Source: Alectoria sarmentosa (Eukaryota > Ascomycota > Lecanoromycetes > Lecanorales > Parmeliaceae). From it: DNA of 18,908 nt. Numbering within the stretch: the first letter of the stretch is position 1; each line of letters begins with the position of its first letter. Where the stretch lies: positions 1 to 18,908 of the forward strand of contig WOGZ01000497.1 of NCBI GenBank assembly GCA_009733775.1, read 5' to 3'. Made by a program: the position numbers and the translations under genes. Below, piece by piece: positions 9,669 through 18,908 of the stretch. The notes under the pieces were generated by a model. That model had not been told where the DNA came from and ran no database searches. It worked only from the letters and a program-made list of their open reading frames with translations.

Positions 9669-9776
9669 ATTAATATTATTAATATTATTAATATTATTAA
9701 TATAATTAATATCATTAATATTATTAATATTATTAATATAATTAATATTATTAATATAATTAATATTATTAATATA
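9669..9776. repeat. Minisatellite, twelve 9-bp units ATTAATATW
   Basis: Twelve consecutive 9-bp units read ATTAATATT or ATTAATATA, with one ending in C. The period is a multiple of three, so it could once have encoded a tripeptide repeat, but no flanking coding frame was identified. Confidence 0.9.
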
Positions 9777-10879
9777 ATAAAAATAAAAATTATTATAAAA
9801 ATATAAAAGAATATAAAATAATTATATACTCGTTTAATAAATTTATTATATTCGACATTTTACGCATTATAATTTATTGCTTTTATTAATTTAATATTTT
9901 TAATATACGTTTTCATTCTTTATTTCGCAATTTTCGTTTAATTTTAATCATAAATGCGCGAGATTAAGTATTAATAAATTTTTACTTTATATTAAAAACG
10001 TATAAAGTAAATTTAATAAATGCTTTTTAAAAATATCGTCGATGTTTTTTTTTATAATTTATATTTAAATAACTTTTAAATAATATATTATATGTAATGT
10101 TTCGCGTCGAAAATTATAAAATATATATTATATTAATTGCTATATTTATCGCTTTTGCACTATCATTCTTCAAATAATTCTTTTATATAATCGTCGACGA
10201 TTTCAATTTAATTTCGTCGAAAGATCGCTTTTTTTATTAAACAATTCGAATTCTTTATTTAATTAAATTTATAAATAAATTTATAAAATCGCTTAATCTC
10301 TTTAATTTAATTTGATTTAAATATTTAATAACGATAGAAAACTTATAACTTAAATATCGACGATGTTTTTATCGCATTACGATTTTTATTCGTTATTATA
10401 ATTTCATTATAAAATTAATTAAATTTTTATATTAACGCTTTATTTTAATATATTCGAATTTAATATATATAATATAAAAATTCATCGTTTTTTCGAATTA
10501 TTATTAGTTTACAATTTCATTAATTTCTTATTTTAATGCGTATATATCGAATTTATTTTTTAATCACTATTTATTATTAAAAGAATTCGCGCATTTAAAA
10601 TGATAAAAATATTTATTTTCGTTTTAAACCTTTAAAATATATTTAATATAAAAAATATATGATCATTTTATATATTTTATAAAAGCGTTTTTTTTATTAA
10701 TTTAATTACTTTTATTTATTATATTTTTATTACTTTTAATTTTATATTTAAATAACTTTTACTTAACTATAAACGAAATTCATTTAAATTAAATTTCATT
10801 TAACGTTTTTTCAATAATCTATTTTAATGTTATTCGTTATTAAACGTTTAAAAAAACTTATCGACGTTATATTTACTTA

Positions 10880-11090
10880 AAAAACGGCTGCTTAAAAGAC
10901 GATTATCTTTTTATAACTTATTTAACGATTATTTTATAAGTTTTTTAAGTCTTTTAAGTTTTTTTTAACGATTATCTTTTGAATATTTTAAATATTTTTA
11001 ATAATTACTTGTTAAGTTTTTTAAGTCTTTTTTTAACGATTTTTTTTTGAATCTTTTAAGTTTTAATCTTTTGAAAAGACATTTTTTTTG
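10880..11090. repeat. Degenerate direct repeats of TTAACGATTAT..TTTGAA and AAGTTTTTTAAGTCTTTT
   Basis: The phrases TTTAACGATTAT (near 10,920 and 10,965) and a mutated TTTAACGATTTT (near 11,035) alternate with AAGTTTTTTAAGTCTTTT (near 10,938 and 11,013). A related phrase occurs near 3,965 in the left arm. No function is apparent. Confidence 0.5.
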
Positions 11091-12229
11091 ATTTAAAGGG
11101 TCGTTTATTTATATAAAAGCGAATAATCTTTTTAACGATAATTTGAGTGAGCGTATTAATACGAGCTAATGCGATAACGATCGCATTAAAAAAATTATAA
11201 ATAATATAAAATATAACGAGTTTATATAATCTCAAAACTTTATTTAGTCGAATTTAATTAATGAATTTCAGATTTTATTATTAAGAATTAATGATTTTAT
11301 ATATAAAATTAAAATGTTAATACATTAATCGCAGATGTTAAAAAAACGAATTCTTTTTAAATACGCTAAATAAAGTACTTAGAAATTAAAATTATTTTAA
11401 ACTTTAATATATTTTATATTATAAACGAAAGTCTGAATAATATTATATTTAAAATAATATTTAATAATTATAAATTAAATATATTATATAAAACGAACGT
11501 AAAGAGAAAAAAGAAAAAAGAAAACTTTTTATACTTAAATATCTTTCGCAATTCAAACGTTAAATCGAATACGATTAACGCGATATTCAATTAATTAAGA
11601 TAAAACGAATTTAATTATTTTAAATTAAATTTAAATAAAAATAATATTCGAGTAATTAAGATAAACATAATTTAAAAATTTTGATAAAAATATATTTTCG
11701 AATCGTGATAAATTTTTTTTTTAAGTTCGAATTTTTGTAAAAATTAAATTTTATCAAAAAAAGTAGAAATTTTAAATTTTTATTAAAATAATCGAAAAAT
11801 TCGATTTAATTTAACACGAATTTTAAAGTTTTTTATAAATAAAAACTTTAATCGAGTTAATATAAAATGTGAGTAAAAAGAATAAAATTTGAAAAATATG
11901 TTGAAAAATATTTTTTATATTTATTAAGTGCATATTAAATTATTATTTAAATACGATCGATAAATATATATGAAAGTTTATATAATTAATAAAAAAAAAT
12001 CGAAATATATACGATCGATTATAAAATTTATAAGAGTTATTTTATAATAATTTTTTTAATAATAATGTTTAAATTATGCTTTCGAAATTAACTTATAAAA
12101 TCTTCGAATTTTTTTGAAATATAAGTAAAACGTTTTTTAAATCTTTATTAAAATCTTTATTAATGTCGAATTGCGAATCGTTAAGATTTTTTTTAAATAA
12201 TTTTTATATCGTAAATTCTTTAATTATAA

Positions 12230-12620
12230 GATTTTTAACGTAAAATACGTTTATAATATCGATGATAATGCGTAATTACTTAAAAAGCTCAAATTTAAAC
12301 GATTTATTATAATTAATCTATTTGATTTTATAATAAAATTGTTCGCGAACGATTTTAAAATACACAATTGCGTTTATTTTATAATTTTTATATAAGTTAA
12401 TATTTACGATAAAAAAAATATTAATTTTAAAAAAAGATTATTTGCGATAAAATGTAAAAGATTTATATAAAAAAAAATATAATAATTTCAATCGATTAAA
12501 AGTTTTAAGCGATAAATATAAAAATTTATAATCTTTATAATTTTAAAGAGATTTTCAAATTTGTTAAAAAACTTTTTTATATAATTCTTTATAATTATAA
12601 AATTTTTAACGTTTAATTAT
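12230..12620 (-). pseudogene. Gypsy integrase C-terminal (GPF-type) region and possible chromodomain
   Basis: NKFENLFKIIKIINFYIYRL (about 12,567-12,508) matches the conserved xKxxGPFxIxxxxxxxAYRLxLP region, with Gly and Pro mutated. LLHFIANNLF then matches the HPVFHVSLLxPxxxDPL segment. Further down, around 12,330-12,240, AFxVITHYHRYY looks like a chromodomain tail. The last part is weaker and needs a frame change. Confidence 0.65.
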
Positions 12621-12849
12621 ATTTTAACGTTTTTTATATATTTAAGTTCGAATTAATAATATCGATTAATAAATTTCGTATATTAAATTTAAGCGAGAAT
12701 TATATATTTTTTTAAAAATTTTATTGATTTTAAATATTTTAATTACGAAAGTTTTAATTAATAATTTATCGAATTTATCGATAAATGAAATCGAATTATT
12801 ATAAAATTTTAATAATTTAAAATTTAAACGTAAGTTTCATTCGAAATTA

Positions 12850-13560
12850 ATAAAAAAGAAATTAAATTTAATAACGTTAATGTATAATCGTTAATAACGA
12901 ATTTTATAAAAGATAGTTATTAAATTTACTTATTTTATAAAAACGTAACGTAAGTTTAAAAATATTGTTTTAAGATAACATTAATTCGTTTCGTTTAATC
13001 GTCGATTTTAAAATAAAAAGCAATAAAAAAACGTATTTAAATATTGATAAATTAATATAATTCGAATTAAAAACTCGATTTGAATTAAGTTTCTCGATTG
13101 AAAATGATGACAATTAAAAATTAAAAATTTCTTTAAATTTAAAAATAAAACGCGTAAAAGATTGATAAAGCATTTATTTTATTTATAAAAATATATTTAA
13201 TTATTTTAAATAAACGATTTATTATTACGAGAATATTAATATATTATCGTTTAAAATAATCTTTATTATTAAATAAAGCGATAATAAAATTTATCGAAAT
13301 ATTCATTTATTGTCGATTAAATACTTTTAAAAATTTAAATAATTTATAATATTTATTTTAAAAGACTTTTAATCGAGAATAATCATAATAATTTCGAATA
13401 AAATATTTAACATCGTTTAAAAAATCGAATTATTAATAAATGTTATAAATAATTTTATATTATTTCGTTATCTTAAATTATTTTATGCTCGAAAAATCGT
13501 AAATGAAAATAAATATATTAAAACGTAAATTATTATTATCGAAAATGAGAAGTTATTTTT
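12850..13560 (-). pseudogene. Gypsy integrase core, inactivated
   Basis: Minus-strand reading: ISINFIIALFNNKDY (about 13,303-13,255) corresponds to the first catalytic Asp motif (D-I-S-x-D-F-I), now Asn. ILVIINRL matches ILVVVDRLTK. VIIFNRETQFKS (13,111-13,075) matches the second Asp motif (VSDRGxQF), again Asn. FYFKIDDxTKRIN (13,016-12,982) matches HPQTDGQTERxN. FIKFVINDYT follows as in the family. All changes are transitions. The two Asp-to-Asn changes and TAA stops make it dead. Confidence 0.85.
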
Positions 13561-13689
13561 TTTGAAAATAAATGCGTTTACTTCGTTTTTTTAATTTAAT
13601 AAAAGAGATTTTTTTAAATTATAAACATTTATTTATAAAACTTCGAGAATTTTTAAAGATTTATTTATTATTTTACTAAATTTATTCGA

Positions 13690-14330
13690 GCGTAAATTTT
13701 AAAATTGTAATTCGATTTATTTCGTTTTCAAATTTCAAATTTTTATTTTTAAATGTATTTTTCGAAATAATTTAATTAATTTTAAAATATTAATAAAGCT
13801 AAAAAAAAAATTAAGTTTAAAAATTATTTTTAAAAATATAAGATTTTGAATGTTTAAATTTTCGAGTTTTAAAATAATTTGTTATTAATATTAACGTCGA
13901 TAGTCTTTTATATCTTTAAAAAGATTTTTAAATTTATAAATTAAAACATTTACGCGTCAATTTAAATTTTTAAGTTTATAAATAATTTTAAAATTGAATT
14001 TAAAAAGAAATTTAAATTAACGCGCTTAATGATAATTAAGAAATTTAATAATTATAAGATATTCGAAATTTTTATAATTAAAAAAAAATGAATTATTTAA
14101 TGTTTTTCAATTTTAATTATTATACTTTAAATGCGCGAATGATAATTAAAAATCTTTTATCGTAAACTTTATAATTATATTTTGCGAAGAACATTTTATT
14201 TAAAAAATAAATAATTAAATTAAAAGTTTTATTTTTATCGTATTAAAATACAACGTTTATAATTATATAATTCGAGATATTAAATTTTATTACGATTTAT
14301 TCTTTTAAATCGAAACAAGTTAAGATTTAT
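13690..14330 (-). pseudogene. Gypsy RNase H domain, inactivated
   Basis: In one minus frame ILTCFD leads to SNYIIINVVF.YDK (about 14,280-14,240), matching the RNase H start with an Asp-to-Asn change (family SDYxxxxVLSQYD). YNYKVYDKRFLIIIRAF (about 14,180-14,130) matches NYxIYDKELLAIxRAF. YKNFEYLIIIKFLNYH (about 14,080-14,030) matches HKNLEYFxTTKxLxxRQ. The end region NYNFKIYARINL lies near 13,710. The frame shifts at least once, around 14,090. Confidence 0.8.
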
Positions 14331-14340
14331 GAATTAAATT

Positions 14341-14400
14341 TATGATACTCAGGGCAAATAAAGGCGGAACGAATTTAAGTAACGTCGGTCAAGCTGACTC
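14341..14400 (-). other. Short GC-richer stretch at the gypsy/Helitron junction
   Basis: These 60 bases hold far more G and C than their surroundings. On the minus strand they read ASRVSLTDVT then, after a stop, IRSAFICPEYHKF, continuous with the RNase H frame; SRVSLTDVT resembles the end of gypsy RT (x-PLTDLT). Alternatively the stem CAAGC/GCTTG could be the Helitron 3' hairpin. The exact junction is not resolved. Confidence 0.4.
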
Positions 14401-14489
14401 TGCTTGCTTTTTTATGCGTATATGATTTATTTTTATTATTATATAAAAAGCATTTATTTAATAATCTTATTTTTAATATATTTAATTAA

Positions 14490-16160
14490 ATAATTCGATT
14501 ATTTTTTTAATAAATCGTTTAAAATTATAATAAATAAATCGATTTTATTAATAATTCGATTTAAGATTATATATAATTAATTATAAACGAAGATCTTCGA
14601 TTATAAACATAAATCGATTTATTATAAAAATTGATTTTGCGATTTATTAATCGTTATATTAAAGATTAAGCGAATTGAATATTAAATACGTCGAAAAAAA
14701 ATATATAAATTGTTCGAATCGAGCGAAATAAAAAATATACGTGATATATAATAACGTTTATCATTATATTCGTTTTCAAAAATGTGATAATCGAATATCT
14801 TAAATTCAATATACTTGATTTATAAGCGTGTTTTATTATATAAGTTTTATAATTGTTATAAATTTCTTAACAACATTATCATATAATTCTTTTTTAATTA
14901 TAAATGATAAAATAATAAAAAAATTAATTTAAAGGCGTTTATTAATTCGATAAATAAAAAAAAGCTATTTTTTTCGTTAACGATTTGATTACGATTAATA
15001 TATATCGTTTTAATTTTAAAAAATTTGTTAAAAACTTGATTATTGAATTAAGTGACGTTTTTATTAAAGATATAAAGAATCGTTTTAAAGATATAAAAAT
15101 CAAATATTCGATATAAATTTAAATCGCGATAAATAACATTAATCAAATCTGTGATAATATTATTTGATAATTAATCGATAAATTAATCGATAATTTCTCG
15201 TTCTCTTATATTTATTAAAATTTTATTATTTATATTTAAAAGATTATTTGCGAATGTTTTCATATCAATACGATTTTATTCAATTAAATTTGAATTACGA
15301 AATCTCATATTTTTCGTGAATTTGAGAATTTGAATGTGATTTTATAAATATGAGATTTTCAAGATAAATATAACGATACGTTTTAATTTAACGCTCTTGA
15401 TGATCGATAAGATTTAACGAAAATCGTCACAAAAGTATATAATTACATTATTAAACGATTTAAGATCTTTGCGAATGTTTTGAAATATACGATTAATAAT
15501 CTCGATATTATAACGATATTATATCGAAATCTCATTTTAAAAAATTAATTCAATTATATATAATAATTCGATTAAATCGAATTCATTTGTGACATCGTAA
15601 GAAAATTGAATAATAACATTTAAAAAGATTTTAAAGCGAAAATAAGCGATATAATTTTCTTAAAAAAAAATGCGATGTTTAAAGAAATTATAACAATTGT
15701 TATTTTAAAGGTCTCGCGTATTCTTTATAAAACGATGTTTTGAAATATGATTTTATCAATATTCTCGTAATCGTTCAAAAAAAAAGAAATGATTATTGAA
15801 AAGAGACATCGCGATTTAAATAACGTTTACAATCATCGTTTGATCATCATTAAGATTTATTCACATTTATTTTCAAATGTTCGTTTAATAAAAACGTTTT
15901 TCGCGTAAAAGACGATTGCGTTTATCGTTATAATATTGCTTGTAATTATGTTACATTTTTAATAAATGAAAATCGTTAATCAGATTAATATTTTTTATAA
16001 AATTAAAGTTGTTTTTTTTCAGACGAATTTGAATTAAATAAAGATAAAAATCTTTAATAATAATTTGTTTTATTTATATATCGTTTAATAAAGCGAAATC
16101 TTGATAATGAATTTAAAGAATATATATATAATCGTTAAAGAGCTTAAATAAAAAAATGTG
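14490..16160 (-). pseudogene. Helitron Pif1-like helicase domain, inactivated
   Basis: Minus-strand reading: INLNDDQTMIVNVI (about 15,860-15,820) leads into FFLNDYENIDKIIFQNIVL (about 15,790-15,730), which aligns with the Walker A GxGGTGKT. Its Gly and Thr codons have become Asp/Glu/Asn and Ile. FxNEIS (15,545-15,519) is motif II (WDExx). IIYFCDDFR (15,440-15,408) is motif III (xxxGDFRQxLP). HIQILKFTKNMRFRN follows. NLYNKTRL (14,846-14,823) matches GLCNGTRL. YYISRIFFI precedes TINKSQNQF (14,654-14,629), the final helicase motif, and VYNxLYIILNRI (about 14,590-14,555) matches HGQLYVAxSRV. A frame change sits at a T run near 15,785. Confidence 0.9.
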
Positions 16161-16164
16161 TTAA

Positions 16165-16341
16165 TGATGAAGAAAAATGAAAGAAATTGCGAATAAAAAA
16201 AAATACGTTTAATAAAATCATTTTTAATGAAAAAAAAAAGAAACATCACATTAAAAAAAGTGATGATGTTTTATTATAATAAATAACGCGGTAATTTTCT
16301 TTTTCCGCAATTAAGACATTTTTATATATTAATTAAATTTA
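16165..16341. repeat. Foldback repeat unit 1 of a tandem pair inside the Helitron
   Basis: The unit has internal symmetry. AACATCAC and GTGATGATGTT (around 16,242-16,272) form an inner stem around an A-rich loop, and AAATTGCG with CGCAATT form outer arms. It is followed directly by a second copy. It sits between the YYLRLLL/LWxKxK part of the Rep region and the helicase, where I expect only a short linker. Confidence 0.8.
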
Positions 16342-16518
16342 ATGAGAAAAAATGAAAGAAATTGCGAAAAAAAAAAAAAAATACATTTAACGAAATTACT
16401 TTTGATGAAAAAAAAAAGCAATATTATATCAAAAAAAGTAATAATGTTTTATTATAATAAATAGCGCGATATTTTTTTTCTTTCGCAATTGAGACACTTT
16501 TATATATTAATTAAATTG
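16342..16518. repeat. Foldback repeat unit 2 of the tandem pair
   Basis: It aligns along its length with unit 1 at an offset of 175-178 bp: the same ATGAAAGAAATTGCGAA start, the same TTTTATTATAATAAATA middle, and the same TTTTATATATTAATTAAATT end. Many differences are transitions. The outer arms AATTGCGAAA and TTTCGCAATT are well preserved. Confidence 0.8.
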
Positions 16519-16519
16519 A

Positions 16520-18260
16520 ATCACATATTTCGTTTTATGTTTATTTTATAAATCAAATAATTTATTAAATTTATAATTAAATAGAATCATTATAAAGAAA
16601 TTTCGTAAAAAATTTTCGCTTTTTTAAATATTTACTTTTTTCAAAATTTTATCTTATTCGACGTTATTATATATAAGATTTTTTGTTATATAAATAACAT
16701 AATAGTTTGAAAAAAGGTTATCGTTTATCGTTTATAAATTTTTATAAAATAAGAGATTCGATACGTTTAGAAAAAGAAAACGTAAATAATAAAGTTTATT
16801 TGCGTTGAAATTAATATAATATATTCTCGCAATGATATTAATGCGCCTTTAACGTAAATTTTATTTTCAAATATCTTAAATGTTCTTTTTTTAAACGTAA
16901 TATTTCGATAAATTAATGTAAAAGAGATTTATTAATTATTTTTGTTATTAACGTCGTGTATTTAATTGAAAGAAGATTATAAAAAAAATTTGACGTTTGT
17001 TTATTATTATTATATCAAATAATTGAAAATCATTATTAAAAATCACGATTTGTTGATTTGAAAAGTGAATAAATAATCGCTTTATAATAAGATTATGATT
17101 ATACAATTTAAAGTCAAATATTTTTTAATAAATTCTTATTGATCTCATTTAGCGTGCGTTTCGATATTTTTAAATCTCATTTATCTCATTTATTATATCG
17201 TTTTCGTTTATTCGTTTCATTTGAAAGTTAATTTAATCGTTATTTTTGTGAACGTATTTGAAAATATATTTATAAGTTTTAACGTTAACGCAGATTTTCA
17301 CATTGATGTAAATATTATATTTAATCGACAAATATAAATTATAAAATATCATTTAACAATTTTATTTAAATTCATTTTTTGAAATCACAATAGATTTATG
17401 TCGACGATAAATAAAATATTTAATATCTGATTTAAAGATAATATAATCGTTGAAATTCTTTGAAAATCGTTTATTATATTAATTTTTATTCGAATTTTAA
17501 CAAAATAAAACGATATTCGTTTTGCTTATAACGTAATAATTATAATTATTATAAATTATACATTTAATCACGATAATATAAAAATTGAAAAATCGTATAT
17601 GATTAAAAATTTCAACATTGATAATAACGTTTATCTCGATAACGTTTAAATAACGATTTTTAAAATATAATATAATGAATATATAAGTATACGATAATTC
17701 TCGTTTTTGAAATTTTATAATATAATAATACGTTGAAATTCGATTTTTTGTTCGTAAAAGTCAATTAAAATTAAAATTAATCATCGAAATTTCAATCGAT
17801 CGTAATTCGATTTTCGAGATTAAAAAAAAAATTTGAAAATATTATAAAATTTATAAATAAGAATTACGACGTATAAGAAATTAAATCGTATTAAAAGCAT
17901 TTTTAAAAATTATAATTTATATTAATTATCTGATTAACGTGTTTTTAAAAGATTTATTATAAATAAATTTATTAAGAGAAGTGAAAAAAAACTTATCAAA
18001 TATTTTCTTCTTCAAGATATCGTTTATAAAGATTTTTAATTTCAATTTAAACATTCTTATTATCAAATTAAATCGATCGATAATTAATTCGTTAAATAAT
18101 AAATTAACGATAATCTCAATTCATTTTAAATTACAAATAAAGATAATGAAAATATTTAATCGATCAAATTTAATAATTAAAATTATGCAATCTTGATAAA
18201 GCTATTTTATAAATCGTAAGTTTTTTTGATATGAAAAAGAAAGGATAATACGTTATTTGT
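16520..18260 (-). pseudogene. Helitron Rep (rolling-circle initiator) region, inactivated
   Basis: Minus-strand matches in order: RIILSFSYQKNLRFI (18,245-18,205; family RxILPSSxxGxPRxM), LYQDCIILIIKFDRLNIFII (to about 18,150) then FICN (family FGxPDIFITFTCNPxW), DRFNLIIRMFKLKLK (about 18,080-18,030; DRPDLxxRVFKxKL), and ININVKICVNVKTYKYIFKY (about 17,310-17,250; HINVExCxxxKxxKYxFKY). These are followed by FKLYNHNLIIKRLFIHFSNQ (about 17,115-17,050), then YYLRFLFLNV (about 16,790-16,755; YYLRLLLxxxxG) and FxTINDNLF. The open frame at 18747-18526 lies upstream in the same element. Substitutions are C-to-T or G-to-A on either strand. Confidence 0.88.
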
Positions 18261-18908
18261 TAATTTATACGCTCGTGATAATTTCATCGATTTAAACATT
18301 AATAATTGTTTAATAAATGTTAATTCGAATAATTTTTTAATTTTGTTTTATTTAATAAAATCGATTGTTTTTAACGATTATATATATATCGTAAACGAAA
18401 TGTTGAAATAATTTATCGTAATAAAAAAGACGATTGAATTTAATAAGACGAATTTATATGAGATATTTATAAAAAATCAATTTGATAAACCTAAAAAAAT
18501 AAAGAAATAGATTTATAAAAAAAGGTTAATGTAACTCGCTTTGAATTTTCTCGATTATTGATTTATAAAACGAAATTGTTATTGTTATCTCGATTAACAA
18601 AAAAACTTTTATCAAATGAAACATTTGCAATGAATATGTTATTATATTATAATTATTTATTAAATGAGAAGATAAAAGAATAACGCAATAACATATAAAC
18701 GAAATGTTAATATGATATATTATATTTATCGCGACTTTAAATCTCAATTAAAACGTTTTTCGTTTCAAGCATATTTAATGAATTATTTATATCGCCTTTT
18801 TAAATAATAACGATTTCATTTAAAATAAAACGATTATAAATGCGTGAATTATAATGTTAAGAGTTTTTATGCAATAACTTATAATCTCGTATAATTAAAT
18901 CGATTTTT

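Larger units (their letters stand above)
7681..12200. other. A+T-rich RIP-like DNA without an identifiable gene
   Basis: There is a sharp border with the gene island at about 7,680. No open frame or known domain could be identified. Contents include a protein-like frame of unknown identity (about 8,590-8,930, plus), a 9-bp minisatellite (9,669-9,776) and a degenerate repeat cluster (10,880-11,090). The right end, about 11,100-12,200, is where the 3' LTR of the neighbouring minus-strand gypsy element should be, but I could not delimit it. Confidence 0.4.
12220..14410 (-). mobile_element. RIP-degraded Ty3/gypsy retrotransposon, 3' half of pol (RNase H, integrase, possible chromodomain)
   Basis: The minus strand from 14,410 down to 12,220 reads in gypsy order. 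First comes RNase H (about 14,320-13,690), then the integrase zinc and core region (about 13,560-12,850), the GPF-type C-terminal region (about 12,600-12,430) and a possible chromodomain (about 12,330-12,240). Upstream RT is missing: the element is cut off near 14,400, where the Helitron begins. It cannot be the missing part of the left-edge gypsy element, because both lie on the minus strand with the wrong order and spacing. The presence of a chromodomain would place it among chromoviruses, but that part is weak. Confidence 0.8.
14430..18908 (-). mobile_element. Large RIP-degraded Helitron (Rep plus helicase), runs off the right edge
   Basis: About 4.4 kb of the minus strand can be read as one autonomous Helitron RepHel protein with TAA stops and a few frame changes. 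Order from right to left: Helitron_like_N Rep region, the HINVEIC..KYIFKYV block, the NAGERYYLRLLL-type block, then a Pif1-like helicase from Walker A to the C-terminal TINKSQGQSL motif. Helitrons move by rolling-circle replication. This copy is dead: the Walker A glycines, catalytic Asp and many Trp/Gln codons are mutated. The 5' terminus lies beyond the window. The 3' terminus should be near 14,400, but a CTRR end was not clear. Confidence 0.9.

Noticed and set aside
9669..9776. CRISPR-like or origin-type array
   Set aside because: The 9-bp units are contiguous without spacers; it is a simple minisatellite in a eukaryotic context.
3740..14378. A giant gene-carrying transposon bounded by terminal inverted repeats
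   Set aside because: The inverted pair matches internal gypsy pol coding sequence in the right copy, so it is two fragments of a repeated element, not element ends.
17981..18196. 71-codon plus-strand ORF
   Set aside because: It is the antisense strand of the Helitron Rep block FICN..DRFNL..RMFKLKLK.
18526..18747. 73-codon minus-strand ORF as an independent small gene
   Set aside because: It lies upstream of the Rep block in the same Helitron and is best explained as a stretch without stops inside the dead element.
1..18908. tRNA, rRNA or other structured RNA genes
   Set aside because: No cloverleaf, conserved box or rRNA core sequence was seen; the hairpins found are isolated.

Overview
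This looks like nuclear DNA of a filamentous ascomycete (Pezizomycotina). Two long, extremely A+T-rich arms (about 1-4,500 and 7,680-18,908) flank one 3.2 kb block of ordinary base composition. The arms carry the signature of repeat-induced point mutation (RIP): transposon protein frames can still be read, but their changes are overwhelmingly C-to-T and G-to-A on both strands. Trp and Gln codons have become TAA, Gly has become Asp/Glu/Asn, and Cys has become Tyr. Most C residues that survive are in CpG. The short introns of the one intact gene also fit an ascomycete.

Central island (about 4,500-7,680): one intact minus-strand gene in three exons, with coding segments 7371-6290, 6234-5208 and 5142-5020. 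It encodes a predicted 743-residue nuclear protein of the NUFIP1/Rsa1 type with a CCCH zinc finger. That family helps assemble box C/D snoRNPs. Both introns (55 and 65 nt) have good donor, CTGAC branch and acceptor signals and keep the frame. The 3' flank holds a short G-rich tandem repeat. The 5' flank holds two small palindromic motifs.

Left arm: a Ty3/gypsy retrotransposon remnant on the minus strand runs off the left edge (gag zinc knuckle, possible protease, then reverse transcriptase). It is followed by unrecognised A+T-rich DNA with degenerate repeats, hairpins and a small plus-strand gypsy-like fragment.

Right arm: from 7,680 to about 12,200 I see no identifiable gene, only A+T-rich DNA with a 9-bp minisatellite, a degenerate repeat cluster and one unidentified protein-like frame. 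From about 14,410 down to 12,220 (minus) lies a second gypsy remnant: RNase H, integrase core, GPF-type region and a possible chromodomain. From the right edge down to about 14,430 (minus) lies a large RIP-degraded Helitron, with both its Rep domain and its Pif1-like helicase readable. It is interrupted by a tandem pair of about 175-bp foldback repeats.

I found no evidence for a new multigene system. The notable points are the sharp gene island inside a RIP-mutated transposon graveyard, the recognisable Helitron hidden by RIP, the foldback repeat pair inside it, and a few short stretches that RIP appears to have spared.
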